The translations under genes and the position numbers were made by a program. DNA of 37,056 nucleotides from a virus. The stretch covers positions 1 through 37,056 of the IMG/VR virus record IMGVR_UViG_3300009168_000078; one strand, 5' to 3'. The notes under the pieces are model-generated. The model worked only from the letters and a program-made list of their open reading frames with translations, had not been told where the DNA came from and did not search any database. Positions 1 through 8,311 of the stretch are shown here, piece by piece. Numbering within the stretch: the first letter of the stretch is position 1; every line of letters starts with the position of its first letter.

Positions 1-386
1 TGTGGGATATTAGTACCATTAGTCGTGCTAGCATTAAAGGTTATCGTTCCACCACTAGAAGTTCCAATGCTTAGATTTATATTACCAAAGGTAGAGGTGG
101 CAAAGACAAAACTGGTTGTGGCCACACCATTGATTGATGTGGTGGTAAAAGAACCGGTGCTTGTGCCTGTTCCAGTAATGCCTGTAAGATTAGAACCATT
201 TCCATAATAGACAGTGCTAGAAGTGCCAAAGCTCCACCCGCTATCTTTTGGCACCACCCTGTCTCCTACTAGCTTGGTCGTTGGTAAAGTAGGTATGCTC
301 TGTCCGAAAGAATTAAAAATAATGCCACCAAAAACAAGTCCGATGGCAATAATGCTGGCTAAAATAAATTGTGAGTTATTTTTCAT
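1..386 (-). CDS. Signal-anchored Ser/Thr-rich surface protein, cut by the left edge
   Basis: The reading frame starts at ATG 386 and is still open at base 1, giving 128 visible residues. The first 25 residues are a short polar head (MKNNSQ) and a long hydrophobic stretch, which looks like a signal anchor. The rest is low-complexity Ser/Thr/Gly sequence with short TSTFG and GTSTG motifs, as in adhesin-like secreted proteins of Patescibacteria. Its ATG overlaps the stop of the upstream gene as ATGA, suggesting translational coupling. It is the last of four signal-anchored genes behind the coat gene. If the genome is circular, the frame would run towards the LamG protein at the other end but is one base out of phase. 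No enzymatic motif is visible. Confidence 0.75.
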   Translation of the reverse strand, partial: MKNNSQFILASIIAIGLVFGGIIFNSFGQSIPTLPTTKLVGDRVVPKDSGWSFGTSSTVYYGNGSNLTGITGTGTSTGSFTTTSINGVATTSFVFATSTFGNINLSIGTSSGGTITFNASTTNGTNIP

Positions 387-1147
387 TTTTGAAAGTATTT
401 TTTAAAGTTAATTGGTTCCGCAGTCGGTTTTTCTTCTTGTTGCTTTTCCGTTACTAGCTTAAAAATAATATCTTGTTTGAAGTCTTTATTAAGTAAATCC
501 TCTACCGCTTTCATTAGTCCGGACAATTTATCTTCCACATCGCTTAAATCAGTATCTTTTAGTTTGCTTACCTCGGTTTTTAGGCTATTGATAACGGAAA
601 TAACAGGTGATAAATCAGTTTTTTCTGGCTTGGGAATATCGGGAAATTTTGGAAACTCGGGTATTTCAAATAGTTCAACGATTCTTTTAACTCCGTCAAT
701 GGCTTTTAAGACTGGTTTCAAGTCGGTTTCTTTTTGTTTAGGGATTTCCGTTTTAGGCAATTTCCCCAATTCCTCTTGCACCACTTTTCTAATTCTTTCA
801 TAGCTAACATCCGCTCCGCCCCCTCCGCCTATTCCAAATTTATACCTCGTTTGAACCAAAAAGGCTTGCTCTACCCGTCCATAAAGTCCGCTTTCGGTAG
901 TGTAGCCAGCGTCCGTGAATACTTTGGTAGTGATGGTGATATATCTCCCGTTTCCAGTCGGGTCGTGCGGAGCTTCCACTGTTCCCCTAAAACGCTGGTC
1001 AGTCTTGTCGGTTAAATCAACAGTATCTAAAAGTTCATCGGTCTTTGCGTCCCGGACATAAGCCCTGACATAGTAAGTATTAGTATCGGCAGGGTCTTCA
1101 ATTTGCCTCGTTATTGGGATTGATTCTTTAGGTTCGATTTGAAACAT
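383..1147 (-). CDS. Putative tail/fibre-associated protein: beta-rich head plus repeated helical stalk
   Basis: A 254-residue protein of unknown function. Residues 1-105 look like a compact beta-sandwich. A five-glycine hinge at 107-111 is followed by a helical region. TDLxxV units at about 141, 177 and 199, each followed by a predicted amphipathic helix, suggest a repeated coiled-coil stalk. There is no signal peptide, unlike its neighbours. Beta head, Gly hinge and coiled coil fits a fibre or spike accessory protein, but this is inference from shape only. No Shine-Dalgarno precedes the ATG; the leader is ATTAAAAT. The stop overlaps the next start (ATGA). Confidence 0.6.
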   Translation of the reverse strand: MFQIEPKESIPITRQIEDPADTNTYYVRAYVRDAKTDELLDTVDLTDKTDQRFRGTVEAPHDPTGNGRYITITTKVFTDAGYTTESGLYGRVEQAFLVQTRYKFGIGGGGGADVSYERIRKVVQEELGKLPKTEIPKQKETDLKPVLKAIDGVKRIVELFEIPEFPKFPDIPKPEKTDLSPVISVINSLKTEVSKLKDTDLSDVEDKLSGLMKAVEDLLNKDFKQDIIFKLVTEKQQEEKPTAEPINFKKYFQK

Positions 1148-1150
1148 ATT

Positions 1151-1273
1151 TTAATCTTGTTTTCCGCATTTATTGCAAAAGCACTTTTTATCTTGATTAT
1201 AGCAATTGGTGAATTGTCCTCCGCACGGGCAAGCGTTAAATAACCATAACCAAATTAATTTTATCCAGTTCAT
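1151..1273 (-). CDS. 40-residue Cys-rich small protein
   Basis: A small frame of 40 codons whose ATG overlaps the stop of the upstream gene (ATGA at 1273-1270), which supports translation. The N-terminus (residues 5-12) is hydrophobic with three Trp. The C-terminal part has six Cys (15, 17, 24, 31, 33, 36), including CPC and CFCxxC pairs, and resembles a small zinc knuckle. It fills the gap between the 337-residue surface protein and the 254-residue protein. Function unknown. Confidence 0.5.
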   Translation of the reverse strand: MNWIKLIWLWLFNACPCGGQFTNCYNQDKKCFCNKCGKQD

Positions 1274-2283
1274 AGTCCGCAGTATTGGCGGGTAGTTGTC
1301 GTCATACCAGCGTTGCTTATCTTGAAATAGACATAAGCGTTATCGTCTTTGCTCCAGGCGGAAAGACAGCCAGCTTGTCCTGCTTGGCCTAAGGTAATTG
1401 TAGATGTAGCGTTAGCCGTTGTATCTATAAATTGAGCAGTGCTTGTGGGGGTTGAAGTCCCAAAACCTGTCTTGCCATTCGCTTTTACAACCAACATATA
1501 CTGCATTGCTAATAAAGAAGTTGTGTTCCTTAAAGTCAAAAGATTACCAGTTGTGCCACTTGAAGCACCTACTGAAGTTGTTAGATATATACCTTGAGCG
1601 GCCGTACCTGTAGCAGTTAAATCAATTGATAAGGCAGCGGCGTTGGCGTCAGCTCCAGTGCTTGTTCCAGTATGGGTTATTTTGAGTGTTCCGTGAGTTA
1701 ATTCTTGGCCAGTTAAACCCATAGCGGAAAAGTTAGGGTTAGAGCTAATAACATTTAGACCAGCCGAGCTTGAATCTGTTCCCGTGTAATTAAAAACTCC
1801 CGCGTGGCTATTGCCAGAAGCTGAAGCAGAAATACCCGCCCCGCCGGTAGAATTTACCGACAATCCGACACCAGTTCCGTCATTAGAAATAGCCTCACAG
1901 TTTTGGTCATAAGCAGAGTTATCACACCTAACGTTCAATAGAACACCATCCGCAGTGCTTCCAGTATTAGAATATAAAACCGCACCAGCTCCTGTATTGT
2001 TGGTATTGGTTAAATTAAACATACCGCCAGTTGAGTTAGACGCTGGGTAAGTAGAACCAGACGGGGCGGTTAGTTGTAACTTAGCTGTGCCTACTGTCGT
2101 GCCAATCTGCACTGCTCCCGCAAAGGTAGAAGTGGCGGTAGTTGAAGTAGATATTAAAGTATTAAACACTCCATTCGTTATTCCAGTAACCACATCAATC
2201 GGGTTATAAATCCTCGCTGTGATAGCCGAACCTACCACCAAGACCCCCGCTAAAATTGAAATGAGTAAGATTTTTTTATTCAT
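1270..2283 (-). CDS. Signal-anchored Ser/Thr/Gly-rich adhesin-like protein
   Basis: A 337-residue protein. Residues 1-25 (MNKK head, hydrophobic core, then ITAR) form a signal anchor. Residue 40 onwards is Ser/Thr/Asn/Gly rich with TSTTATSTF-type repeats. The C-terminal 60 residues contain GFGTSTPTS and a small cysteine-containing domain ending near CGL. This repeated TSTP/ATST style is common in Parcubacteria secreted proteins and in phage fibres with beta-helical shafts. The start follows an AT-rich leader (GTATTAAAAATCT) with no SD. Candidate roles are a receptor-binding fibre or a protein displayed on the infected host; a true export signal would favour the second. Confidence 0.65.
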   Translation of the reverse strand: MNKKILLISILAGVLVVGSAITARIYNPIDVVTGITNGVFNTLISTSTTATSTFAGAVQIGTTVGTAKLQLTAPSGSTYPASNSTGGMFNLTNTNNTGAGAVLYSNTGSTADGVLLNVRCDNSAYDQNCEAISNDGTGVGLSVNSTGGAGISASASGNSHAGVFNYTGTDSSSAGLNVISSNPNFSAMGLTGQELTHGTLKITHTGTSTGADANAAALSIDLTATGTAAQGIYLTTSVGASSGTTGNLLTLRNTTSLLAMQYMLVVKANGKTGFGTSTPTSTAQFIDTTANATSTITLGQAGQAGCLSAWSKDDNAYVYFKISNAGMTTTTRQYCGL

Positions 2284-2289
2284 AGATTT

Positions 2290-2685
2290 TTAATACTCGC
2301 TTACTGCGATTGTGCTGGTTGAAGAGGTGGCGATACAGCCAATAACCCCAGACCAGATAGTTCCAGTATCGGGGTTAGGTATTATCTCCAGCGTTCCTCC
2401 GTTAGCGTTAAGGCAAACACCCTTGCCCCAGACAGCCCCTGTGCTTGTGCCATAAGAGCAACACACATTATTGCTACCGGTGTTAACAAGACTGGCATAT
2501 TCTCTAGCTGGATTAGCAGATAATACTGAAGTGCTGGTTATAGCTACACTAATCGAAGTGTTAGTAGCCCCGCTCCATTTAATCGCTCCAAAATTATTAT
2601 TGACCTTTGGGAAAAAAACCGCGCCTAAACCCAGACCTAGGGCTAGGGCCAAAACTACTGCTATGACAATGCTTTTTTTATTCAT
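2290..2685 (-). CDS. Small signal-anchored protein with Cys-containing domain
   Basis: A 131-residue protein with an N-terminal anchor (MNKKS, then about 22 Ala/Leu/Gly/Val residues). The mature part has a CCSYG motif near residue 75 and further Cys at about 92 and 117. A compact beta domain of this kind often forms the tip or trimerisation unit of Ser/Thr-rich surface proteins. It lies only 6 bases upstream of the 337-residue gene, so the two are probably co-translated. No SD; leader TTAATCAATTAAAAAT. Function unknown. Confidence 0.6.
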   Translation of the reverse strand: MNKKSIVIAVVLALALGLGLGAVFFPKVNNNFGAIKWSGATNTSISVAITSTSVLSANPAREYASLVNTGSNNVCCSYGTSTGAVWGKGVCLNANGGTLEIIPNPDTGTIWSGVIGCIATSSTSTIAVSEY

Positions 2686-2741
2686 ATTTTTAATTGATTA
2701 AAACCTTTCCCTGCCTCTCATAAAAGAAGCAGAGGTAAGCC

Positions 2742-3293
2742 TTAATGTTTGACGGCGCAAATCTCGTAGCGTTGGGCTGGTAGGTTCACATTGGTTGTAC
2801 TGGAATTGCAAATGGTGATTCTAGCAATATCAGTAGATGATGAATAGGCTCTTAATATCATTCCGTAATTTAGAGATTCAATCCCGCTTGTAGTAGCCAC
2901 TGGGCTAATGCTGAAATTCCATCCGCCATTTAAGGAATAAGTCAAACCTGTCATTGAAGTAGTGCCAGATTGACAATTAGACCCAGCGAAAGCCGCCCAA
3001 TCAGTCGTGGTAGCAGTGCAGATAATTTCTGTAATATCCGTACCATCACCAACCGATAAAGAGGTAGAGAAATCACCGGTCGTGGGAGAAATTCCTCCCG
3101 TTCCCGAGATTATCTCCGTGCCGTCCACCGAAATACCATCAGGGAAATCTCTTTGTCCGACATTGACTATCCCGCCCATTATAGCGGACGATTGCTTAAC
3201 TAACCCAGAAGCAGTGGAATAGGCAACCAGCGCGCTTAATACCAAGACAGCTACACCTACTAAGGCAAAGATTGTTGAATTACCTTTGTTCAT
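2742..3293 (-). CDS. Signal-anchored surface protein with short C-terminal beta domain
   Basis: The ATG at 3293 (MNKGNST) is preferred over the upstream TTG at 3329, which lies inside a hairpin. The product is 183 residues: an N-terminal hydrophobic anchor at about 6-30, a Gly/Thr linker, and a C-terminal domain with several Cys and ending in the motif AQRYEICAVK. It is the first of the cassette of four anchored proteins directly behind the coat gene and is preceded by the 3313-3344 hairpin. No SD is seen. Probably a surface or virion-decoration protein; function unproven. Confidence 0.6.
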   Translation of the reverse strand: MNKGNSTIFALVGVAVLVLSALVAYSTASGLVKQSSAIMGGIVNVGQRDFPDGISVDGTEIISGTGGISPTTGDFSTSLSVGDGTDITEIICTATTTDWAAFAGSNCQSGTTSMTGLTYSLNGGWNFSISPVATTSGIESLNYGMILRAYSSSTDIARITICNSSTTNVNLPAQRYEICAVKH

Positions 3294-3312
3294 TTTATTA
3301 GAGAGATAATAT

Positions 3313-3344
3313 CCTGCTGGGCCTATCAAGATAAACCCAGCAGG
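3313..3344 (-). terminator. Hairpin between the coat gene and the surface cassette
   Basis: CCTGCTGGG at 3313-3321 pairs with CCCAGCAGG at 3336-3344, a 9-bp GC-rich stem with a 14-base loop. It lies 17 bases after the coat stop codon and 20 bases before the next ATG. There is no clear U-tract (ATATTATCTC follows), so it may be a weak terminator, an mRNA-stabilising 3' end of the coat message, or a processing site that sets coat protein excess. Confidence 0.55.
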
Positions 3345-3361
3345 TTAGTTATCTTGTAAGT

Positions 3362-4579
3362 TTAGCTGTCTGTTCGCACTAAAATCTTAACTAACTCGTC
3401 AAGACCCACATAGTAAGTCTTAACACCAGCTAAGAGCAAGGGCATTACATTAGTGCCTCTCTTGCCAGCAGACACAGTGGAAGCCATTTGCACATCAATC
3501 ACGCCAGTTTGACTGGACTTGTTCTGAACAGCCACATCGATCGCTTTGCGATGTCCGAATTGCAACACTTGATTTTGATACTTAGCATCCCAAGTATCAG
3601 CGGCTACAGAACCAGAAACAGTAATACTGGTAGCTCCCTTAATCCGAACCTCAAAGTAAGTGGTGCCGTCATAGGCCACCCAATTCTGCACAGTTCGTTT
3701 GTTGGCGGTAGATAGAGAATAATAATTGGTATCATCTCCAACTCCACCAGCGTTGATTAAAGCCACTAAGTTATCAATCGTTACAGCCATGCTGGTTGTT
3801 TGCAGAATACTTCCAGCGGCGGTTCCCATAACCGACTGAAAGGTAAAAGTGATACCCTCAATCGTAATGGTATCTTCATCGGTTGGGTTATCGGCTGGAG
3901 TCCATCGAGCCGCTACAGTGTGATTAGCGCTTAAGAATAAGTCAAAACCAGCATAACGCCCGATATTGCCATATTCCCCAGTCTTATCGCCCAAGTTACT
4001 CTCCTTGCCTTGAATAAACTGCCATAGCTTATTCTTGAATAACGGAGAAATAACAGCGTATCTATTCTCTTGGGGGATATTTAGAGCGTCTAACTGCTCG
4101 TTAGCTTCGCCAAAAATCTGATAGACATTTGATACCGATAAGGCAATGCCTTCGGCGGCCGTTCCGCCTAAATCAGAGCTATCAAGGTCAGAAGTGGCGT
4201 TATAGGCTTCGTATAGCACTTTAGCGTCTAACTTAGCCGCTAAACGCTCGCCCGCTTCCTCAGACCAAAGACGGACAGTATTGTATTTGTTTTGAATCTT
4301 ATCAATATCGTCCACATACATCAGCATTGAGTATTGCTGGTCAATGGTCAAGAGGTCTTGCGTATAGGTTAAGTCCTGCGCGGTTAACGCAGTACCTTTG
4401 GTGTAGTTTTCTGCAACTACATCGGAGCGGTATGGTCGATCTATAATGCGACCATCATCCGCTACTTTCGATTCTTCTCCGAAATTGCAGATACTTTTGA
4501 AAAGTTGAGTTTTATAAAACTTCTTTCCGGCGGCATCTGACCAATAAGTCGGAGAAGCGGCTGTTAATGAGTTTGCCAT
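3362..4579 (-). CDS. Major capsid protein (HK97-fold, with inserted domain)
   Basis: A 405-residue protein placed directly after a scaffold gene, as the coat gene is in podoviruses. Residues 45-95 (RPYRSD, then GTALTAQDLTYTQDLLTIDQ) resemble the N-arm/E-loop part of P22/T7-like coats. Residues 100-215 look like the long spine helix and P-domain. Residues about 226-335 form an apparent insertion with strands such as ITIEGITFTFQSV and a Gly/Thr-rich end. The HK97 core then resumes at LQFGHRKAIDVAV and ends with LLLAGVKTYYVGL. The insertion may be a surface domain comparable to the P22 I-domain. Leader AACTTAA, no SD. Confidence 0.85.
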   Translation of the reverse strand: MANSLTAASPTYWSDAAGKKFYKTQLFKSICNFGEESKVADDGRIIDRPYRSDVVAENYTKGTALTAQDLTYTQDLLTIDQQYSMLMYVDDIDKIQNKYNTVRLWSEEAGERLAAKLDAKVLYEAYNATSDLDSSDLGGTAAEGIALSVSNVYQIFGEANEQLDALNIPQENRYAVISPLFKNKLWQFIQGKESNLGDKTGEYGNIGRYAGFDLFLSANHTVAARWTPADNPTDEDTITIEGITFTFQSVMGTAAGSILQTTSMAVTIDNLVALINAGGVGDDTNYYSLSTANKRTVQNWVAYDGTTYFEVRIKGATSITVSGSVAADTWDAKYQNQVLQFGHRKAIDVAVQNKSSQTGVIDVQMASTVSAGKRGTNVMPLLLAGVKTYYVGLDELVKILVRTDS

Positions 4580-4585
4580 TTAAGT

Positions 4586-5512
4586 TCACAAACGAGACTG
4601 AGACTGTTTGTAAGTATTTACTTTTTCTCGCTGTTCAGAGGACATCTTGCGATATTCTTCATCAGTAACATTTTCATAATCAATGTTATCTGAATCTCTG
4701 CCAACTCCTCTTGTACCTTCTTCCGCTGTCTTTTTAGAAAGCGGGCTTATTTCCTTAGCCATTTCTGACTTCTTAAGAGTAAAAATTTCTTGCGGAGTTA
4801 AGGAAATATAGCGTTCGTCAAAGTAATACTCTTTGAGTTTTTTCTCAATAGCCCCTAAATCAGCTTCGGTGGCGTGCGGATATTCTTTTTTGATGGCCGG
4901 AATAATCTCGCCATTGAAAGAGGAGTGATACTCCAAATCCTCTTTTTCCAGCTGTTTTTCTTTCTCCAGCCGGTCAATACGGTTTAATTTATCCGTTATA
5001 TCAGACGGAAGCTCGCTTTTAGGCAAGGATTTAGCGCTAATAGCTACCAATTTCTTGGTGTAGTCTTTTAGCGTCATCTCGCCTTTCTCGTATCCATCTG
5101 CCAATTCTTCCATCTCCTTTTCAATATCCGTAGCCTCAACTGAAGCCGACTTTGTCCCTGTTTGTTTTAAGTTGTTAATTTCGCTTTCAAGTTGACCTAT
5201 TTTATTGAGGAGACCACTTTCCTTTTCCTTTTGAGACTTTTCTTCCCGTCTTTTTTCCATTTCGTACTGCCAAGGGGCTTTACGAGATTGGCGGTCGGGA
5301 TTTTCAGGCTCTTTGGATTCGGGTTCTTTTTCAGCCTCAGGAGTTTTTTCCTTTGGCTCAGGCTCTGGCGCTTTAGTCTCCTCTGGCTTAGGCTCTGGTT
5401 CTTTGGACTGATCGCCCTCAAAATCAAATCCTTTTGCTCTTAAATCGTCCATTGCCTGTTTTGTTTCAGCGTTTATTTCGGACTGCTGATTGTCCTGATT
5501 GTCATTAGACAT
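4586..5512 (-). CDS. Scaffolding protein
   Basis: A 308-residue, highly charged, largely helical protein immediately upstream of the coat gene (6-base gap). Residues 35-80 are a Pro/Glu/Lys-rich disordered stretch (KEPEPKPEE-type). Coiled-coil helices lie at about 90-120, 150-200 and 230-250. The C-terminus (after about 280) is short and basic, as needed for coat binding in known scaffolds. Identification rests on position, composition and length, not on a sequence motif. Its leader lies within a tandem duplication (5513-5569). Confidence 0.8.
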   Translation of the reverse strand: MSNDNQDNQQSEINAETKQAMDDLRAKGFDFEGDQSKEPEPKPEETKAPEPEPKEKTPEAEKEPESKEPENPDRQSRKAPWQYEMEKRREEKSQKEKESGLLNKIGQLESEINNLKQTGTKSASVEATDIEKEMEELADGYEKGEMTLKDYTKKLVAISAKSLPKSELPSDITDKLNRIDRLEKEKQLEKEDLEYHSSFNGEIIPAIKKEYPHATEADLGAIEKKLKEYYFDERYISLTPQEIFTLKKSEMAKEISPLSKKTAEEGTRGVGRDSDNIDYENVTDEEYRKMSSEQREKVNTYKQSQSRL

Positions 5513-5569
5513 AGGTTTTTAATGGGTTAAACTCTAACCTCTAAAGGTTTTTAAGGGAAAACTCTAACC
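5513..5569. repeat. Tandem imperfect direct repeat in the scaffold leader
   Basis: Two copies of AGGTTTTTAA-GGG-AAACTCTAACC occur at 5513-5539 and 5545-5569 (27 and 25 bases). Read on the minus strand, each copy ends in TTAAAAACCT, the AT-rich element that replaces an SD before this start codon. The duplication doubles the leader of the scaffold gene. Confidence 0.75.
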
Positions 5570-5579
5570 CGGTTAATTG

Positions 5580-5984
5580 TTAATAAGCTCTTATGGCTTC
5601 TTCCGCTCCCCAAGCCCCTGGTTGCTTGTTCCATCTTTTCTGTTCGGGGTCTTTCATATTCAATTTATTGGCTAAAACTACCGCTTCTCTCATTGGCAAA
5701 ACTCCGCTTATCCACTGTCGTCTTTTATTCACTATTCGCCATCTGTCGGGCCCTTTTAATTGCAAGGGCATAAACCCAGCGTGAATAACAGCAAAGTTTT
5801 TACGCTTCTCATCGTCGGCCTCCATATCCTCTACTTGTTCAGCGGTAGGGGTACTGGAAACTCCTTCAATCTTGGCCCCATCTGGTACTTTTAAGCCCTC
5901 AATTTCTTTTGGGGGTTCAATCGCAATTGGAGTAGGCACTTCGAATGTTTCCTCAACTTTTTTACTTTTCTTTGGTCTTGGCAT
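5580..5984 (-). CDS. Hypothetical head-region protein
   Basis: A 134-residue protein with a basic N-terminus (MPRPKKSKK), a Pro/Glu-rich linker to about residue 60, and a compact C-terminal half with Trp-rich motifs (DRWRIVNKRRQW, KQPGAWG). It lies between the portal-side genes and the scaffold, so a role in capsid assembly or decoration is likely. The family is not recognised. Unlike most structural genes here it has an SD-like GGAGAAG, about 12 bases before the ATG. Confidence 0.65.
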   Translation of the reverse strand: MPRPKKSKKVEETFEVPTPIAIEPPKEIEGLKVPDGAKIEGVSSTPTAEQVEDMEADDEKRKNFAVIHAGFMPLQLKGPDRWRIVNKRRQWISGVLPMREAVVLANKLNMKDPEQKRWNKQPGAWGAEEAIRAY

Positions 5985-6032
5985 AATTTTTCTTTACTTC
6001 TCCTATTTCCATTTTGCCGTTAGCAAAATAAA

Positions 6033-6419
6033 TTAGGAATTAGTTTTTACAAATTCTTCTTCCTCGTTAATAATTTTGTCCAAAGACTGCATTTCAGCCT
6101 CTGGGTCTTTGAAAAATCCGATAAACCATTGATACAGTCTTTTGCGGTCAATAATCCTATCGCGTTGTTTATCGCTTAATTCATCTGATGAAGCGGTTTT
6201 TAATACCTCGTCCATTCCATCTAAATCACCAGTCAACTTTTCTAAAATAATCTTAATTCCTTCGTGTCCCTTAAGGCTGTCCACCAGCATTGCCTGCTGG
6301 ACTTGGCGCTCCCATTGCAAGAGCTTGTCCTTGTCCTCCGGATAAAGCGGATCCTGAAATCGTTGGACTAACGCCTGAATTCTCTCCAATCGGTGCTGGT
6401 TGTTGTATTGTTCTGGCAT
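6033..6419 (-). CDS. Hypothetical protein overlapping the portal 3' end
   Basis: A 128-residue, helical, charged protein. The ATG at 6419 lies inside the portal gene, so its first 50 codons overlap the portal C-terminus in another frame by 149 bases. The overlapped part (QHRLERIQALVQRF, then LYPEDKDKLLQW) has ordinary protein composition, which favours the long start. An internal Met at residue 44 (6290) would nearly abolish the overlap and cannot be excluded. Position suggests a head-assembly accessory protein. Confidence 0.6.
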   Translation of the reverse strand: MPEQYNNQHRLERIQALVQRFQDPLYPEDKDKLLQWERQVQQAMLVDSLKGHEGIKIILEKLTGDLDGMDEVLKTASSDELSDKQRDRIIDRKRLYQWFIGFFKDPEAEMQSLDKIINEEEEFVKTNS

Positions 6420-8253
6420 AGTTTAATAATTGAGCGTTCATTAACTCGTTCTGTTCAACTATTGTTAAGTGTTGATAAGCGAAATCCACTAAAGAGGCAA
6501 AGGTAGCGTCATCAAGGCTGTCGCTTTCGTCAATGGCGTAATTCGCTATCTTTCTAACATAGGCGATATTGGCCCCTCGGTTTAGTTTTGGTTTTTTACC
6601 ATCAAGAATTTCCTCAATGGCCTTGGCGGCTTCTGACATTAAATCTTCGTTTATTTCCTCTTTGTTCATAGCGGATTTAATATCGTCTTCCTCGTATTCT
6701 CCATTACGCAAAATCTGTTCAGCCAGCCATTTATCACCAATTTGCAACCTTAAGGCAGGGTCTTTCTGCAACATAGAAATAGCAATCTCTCTCTTTTCTT
6801 GTTTTTTCTGGTCAATCTGGGCTTCAGCGTTCTGGCTGGAAACTTCAACATCTAAATCAGCCTCTACATCATCTCTGGTAATTTCCTCCTCTTGCGCCCC
6901 CCTCAATCCGATAAACTTAACCATAAATCCACGCGGTGGCATATGGTCTCTAAGATTATGCTTATACCTAATCGCAATCTGCTGGTGGGCTTGCGTGTAA
7001 AACTTATTTTCCATTCCGAACCTGTCCGCTACCTGTTGCTGGTTTCCCTCGTAAATCGCTACTCTTTCGTCTTTGGAGTTACCTTGAGCCCCTGGGGTTA
7101 CTCCCGATTTAGTCCCCATAAAGTTATCCAGCCATTGGATTAAGTTAATGGTAATCGTGGAAGTATCGGGAGTCTGCATTTTCTCATAAGCAGACGCCAT
7201 TGATTCACCGTCCTTCAATTTGACAGAAATAATTCCATTGGGGCGATATTCTAACTGGCTCGGGTCTATAATCTTTCTAGCGTCGTAAAGTATCTGGTCA
7301 AAATTGCGTTTCTGAATGTTATCAAGATTTTGGTTAAGCAAAATTTGCATTGCTTCCGCTACCGGTCTCACTCCGTCCACTGGGGCCCTACAAAGAAAAC
7401 TAACTGGGTTTCTTTCAGTGTGCCAAACGACATAAGGTGAAAGACCGCTAGAAAACATTTCTTTCAAAGGAACGCACTTAACAGCCAATGCCGACTTTTT
7501 ATCAAAAAGTAAATAATAATTTTCTCCTTCAAATCGAGTGATCAATTCAGTTAGATTATAAACTCCATCTCCTAAATAGCCATAATACTGCGGGTTTAAT
7601 CCCATTGCTATCATTCGGTTAGCCTTATTCTCCGCTTGGTCTTGCCAATCTTTTTTCTCTTTATCGTTAACTCCGCTAATAAGGCTAGAAACCTGTTCAG
7701 AATTGTAATCACTTTCTTTTACTCCTTGCTCTAGATCATACTTAGTCTTAAAAACATTAAGCTTGCCCTTAAAAGCGTGGGTTTCTAAATCCCTGCCTCC
7801 CATTGGTTCAAAGATTAAATCGTAATAATCAATCGCTTTTAGTGTTTGTTTATACTCTGGTTTGCTTTGCGGGATTAACTCCAAGGCCCCAAAACCGCTA
7901 AATATAGCTAATTTTTTAGCATCAAGGTCAGCCGAATTAAAATCTCCTCGTTCTGGGCCGGAGTCTTTCTCCCAACAAGCCGATACTTTTTTGGCTGATT
8001 TTAAGGTGCTTTCCCTGCCTTTCTTGAATTTAACCATTACCGTATCGTCAATCTTGCTCATTAGGGTTTCAACAAATCCCTCTAAGATAGGCACGGGTAT
8101 ATTAAACCTGCCTTTAAGCGCGGGCCGTGTCTTGCCAAAATAGACATTCTCGCTTTTCTTAATCTGGTCTAGCCTGGCTTGCCGATAAGATAAACAAGCG
8201 TCAACTTGTTTTTGAGCCTGCGTAACTATTTTTTGAATATCCCATTTAGGCAT
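6271..8253 (-). CDS. Portal protein
   Basis: A protein of 660 residues from ATG 8253 (MPKWDIQK), within the 600-720 range of podovirus portals. The start inside the hairpin at 8274 is rejected. The N-terminal third has the usual portal features: an early helix, PVPILEGFVETL, and an FEPMGGRDLETH segment near 150. The central part (VRPVAEAMQILLNQNLDN, NGIISVKL) resembles wing and stem regions of T7/P22-type portals. A long helical C-terminal barrel is followed by a Gly/Ser/Ala/Gln-rich tail after about 610. It lies between terminase and scaffold, the expected order. A terminator-like hairpin with a U-tract directly abuts the ATG. Confidence 0.88.
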   Translation of the reverse strand: MPKWDIQKIVTQAQKQVDACLSYRQARLDQIKKSENVYFGKTRPALKGRFNIPVPILEGFVETLMSKIDDTVMVKFKKGRESTLKSAKKVSACWEKDSGPERGDFNSADLDAKKLAIFSGFGALELIPQSKPEYKQTLKAIDYYDLIFEPMGGRDLETHAFKGKLNVFKTKYDLEQGVKESDYNSEQVSSLISGVNDKEKKDWQDQAENKANRMIAMGLNPQYYGYLGDGVYNLTELITRFEGENYYLLFDKKSALAVKCVPLKEMFSSGLSPYVVWHTERNPVSFLCRAPVDGVRPVAEAMQILLNQNLDNIQKRNFDQILYDARKIIDPSQLEYRPNGIISVKLKDGESMASAYEKMQTPDTSTITINLIQWLDNFMGTKSGVTPGAQGNSKDERVAIYEGNQQQVADRFGMENKFYTQAHQQIAIRYKHNLRDHMPPRGFMVKFIGLRGAQEEEITRDDVEADLDVEVSSQNAEAQIDQKKQEKREIAISMLQKDPALRLQIGDKWLAEQILRNGEYEEDDIKSAMNKEEINEDLMSEAAKAIEEILDGKKPKLNRGANIAYVRKIANYAIDESDSLDDATFASLVDFAYQHLTIVEQNELMNAQLLNYARTIQQPAPIGENSGVSPTISGSALSGGQGQALAMGAPSPAGNAGGQP

Positions 8254-8311
8254 AAAAAAAAGGCAGATAAGCAAAACAGCCGATTGTAATCAGCCACTTT
8301 GCTCATCTGCC
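8254..8311 (-). terminator. Rho-independent terminator abutting the portal start codon
   Basis: GGCAGAT-A-AGCAAA (8262-8275) pairs with TTTGCT-C-ATCTGCC (8298-8311): 13 pairs with one mismatch, and a smaller GATT/AATC stem in the loop. On the minus strand the stem is followed by T7, and the portal ATG begins immediately after. It should reduce read-through from the terminase genes and leaves no room for a promoter behind it, implying partial termination or antitermination. Confidence 0.7.

Noticed and set aside
5192-5443. Long frames opposite and out of frame with the scaffold gene
   Set aside because: Shadows of the Pro/Glu/Lys-rich repetitive scaffold coding sequence.
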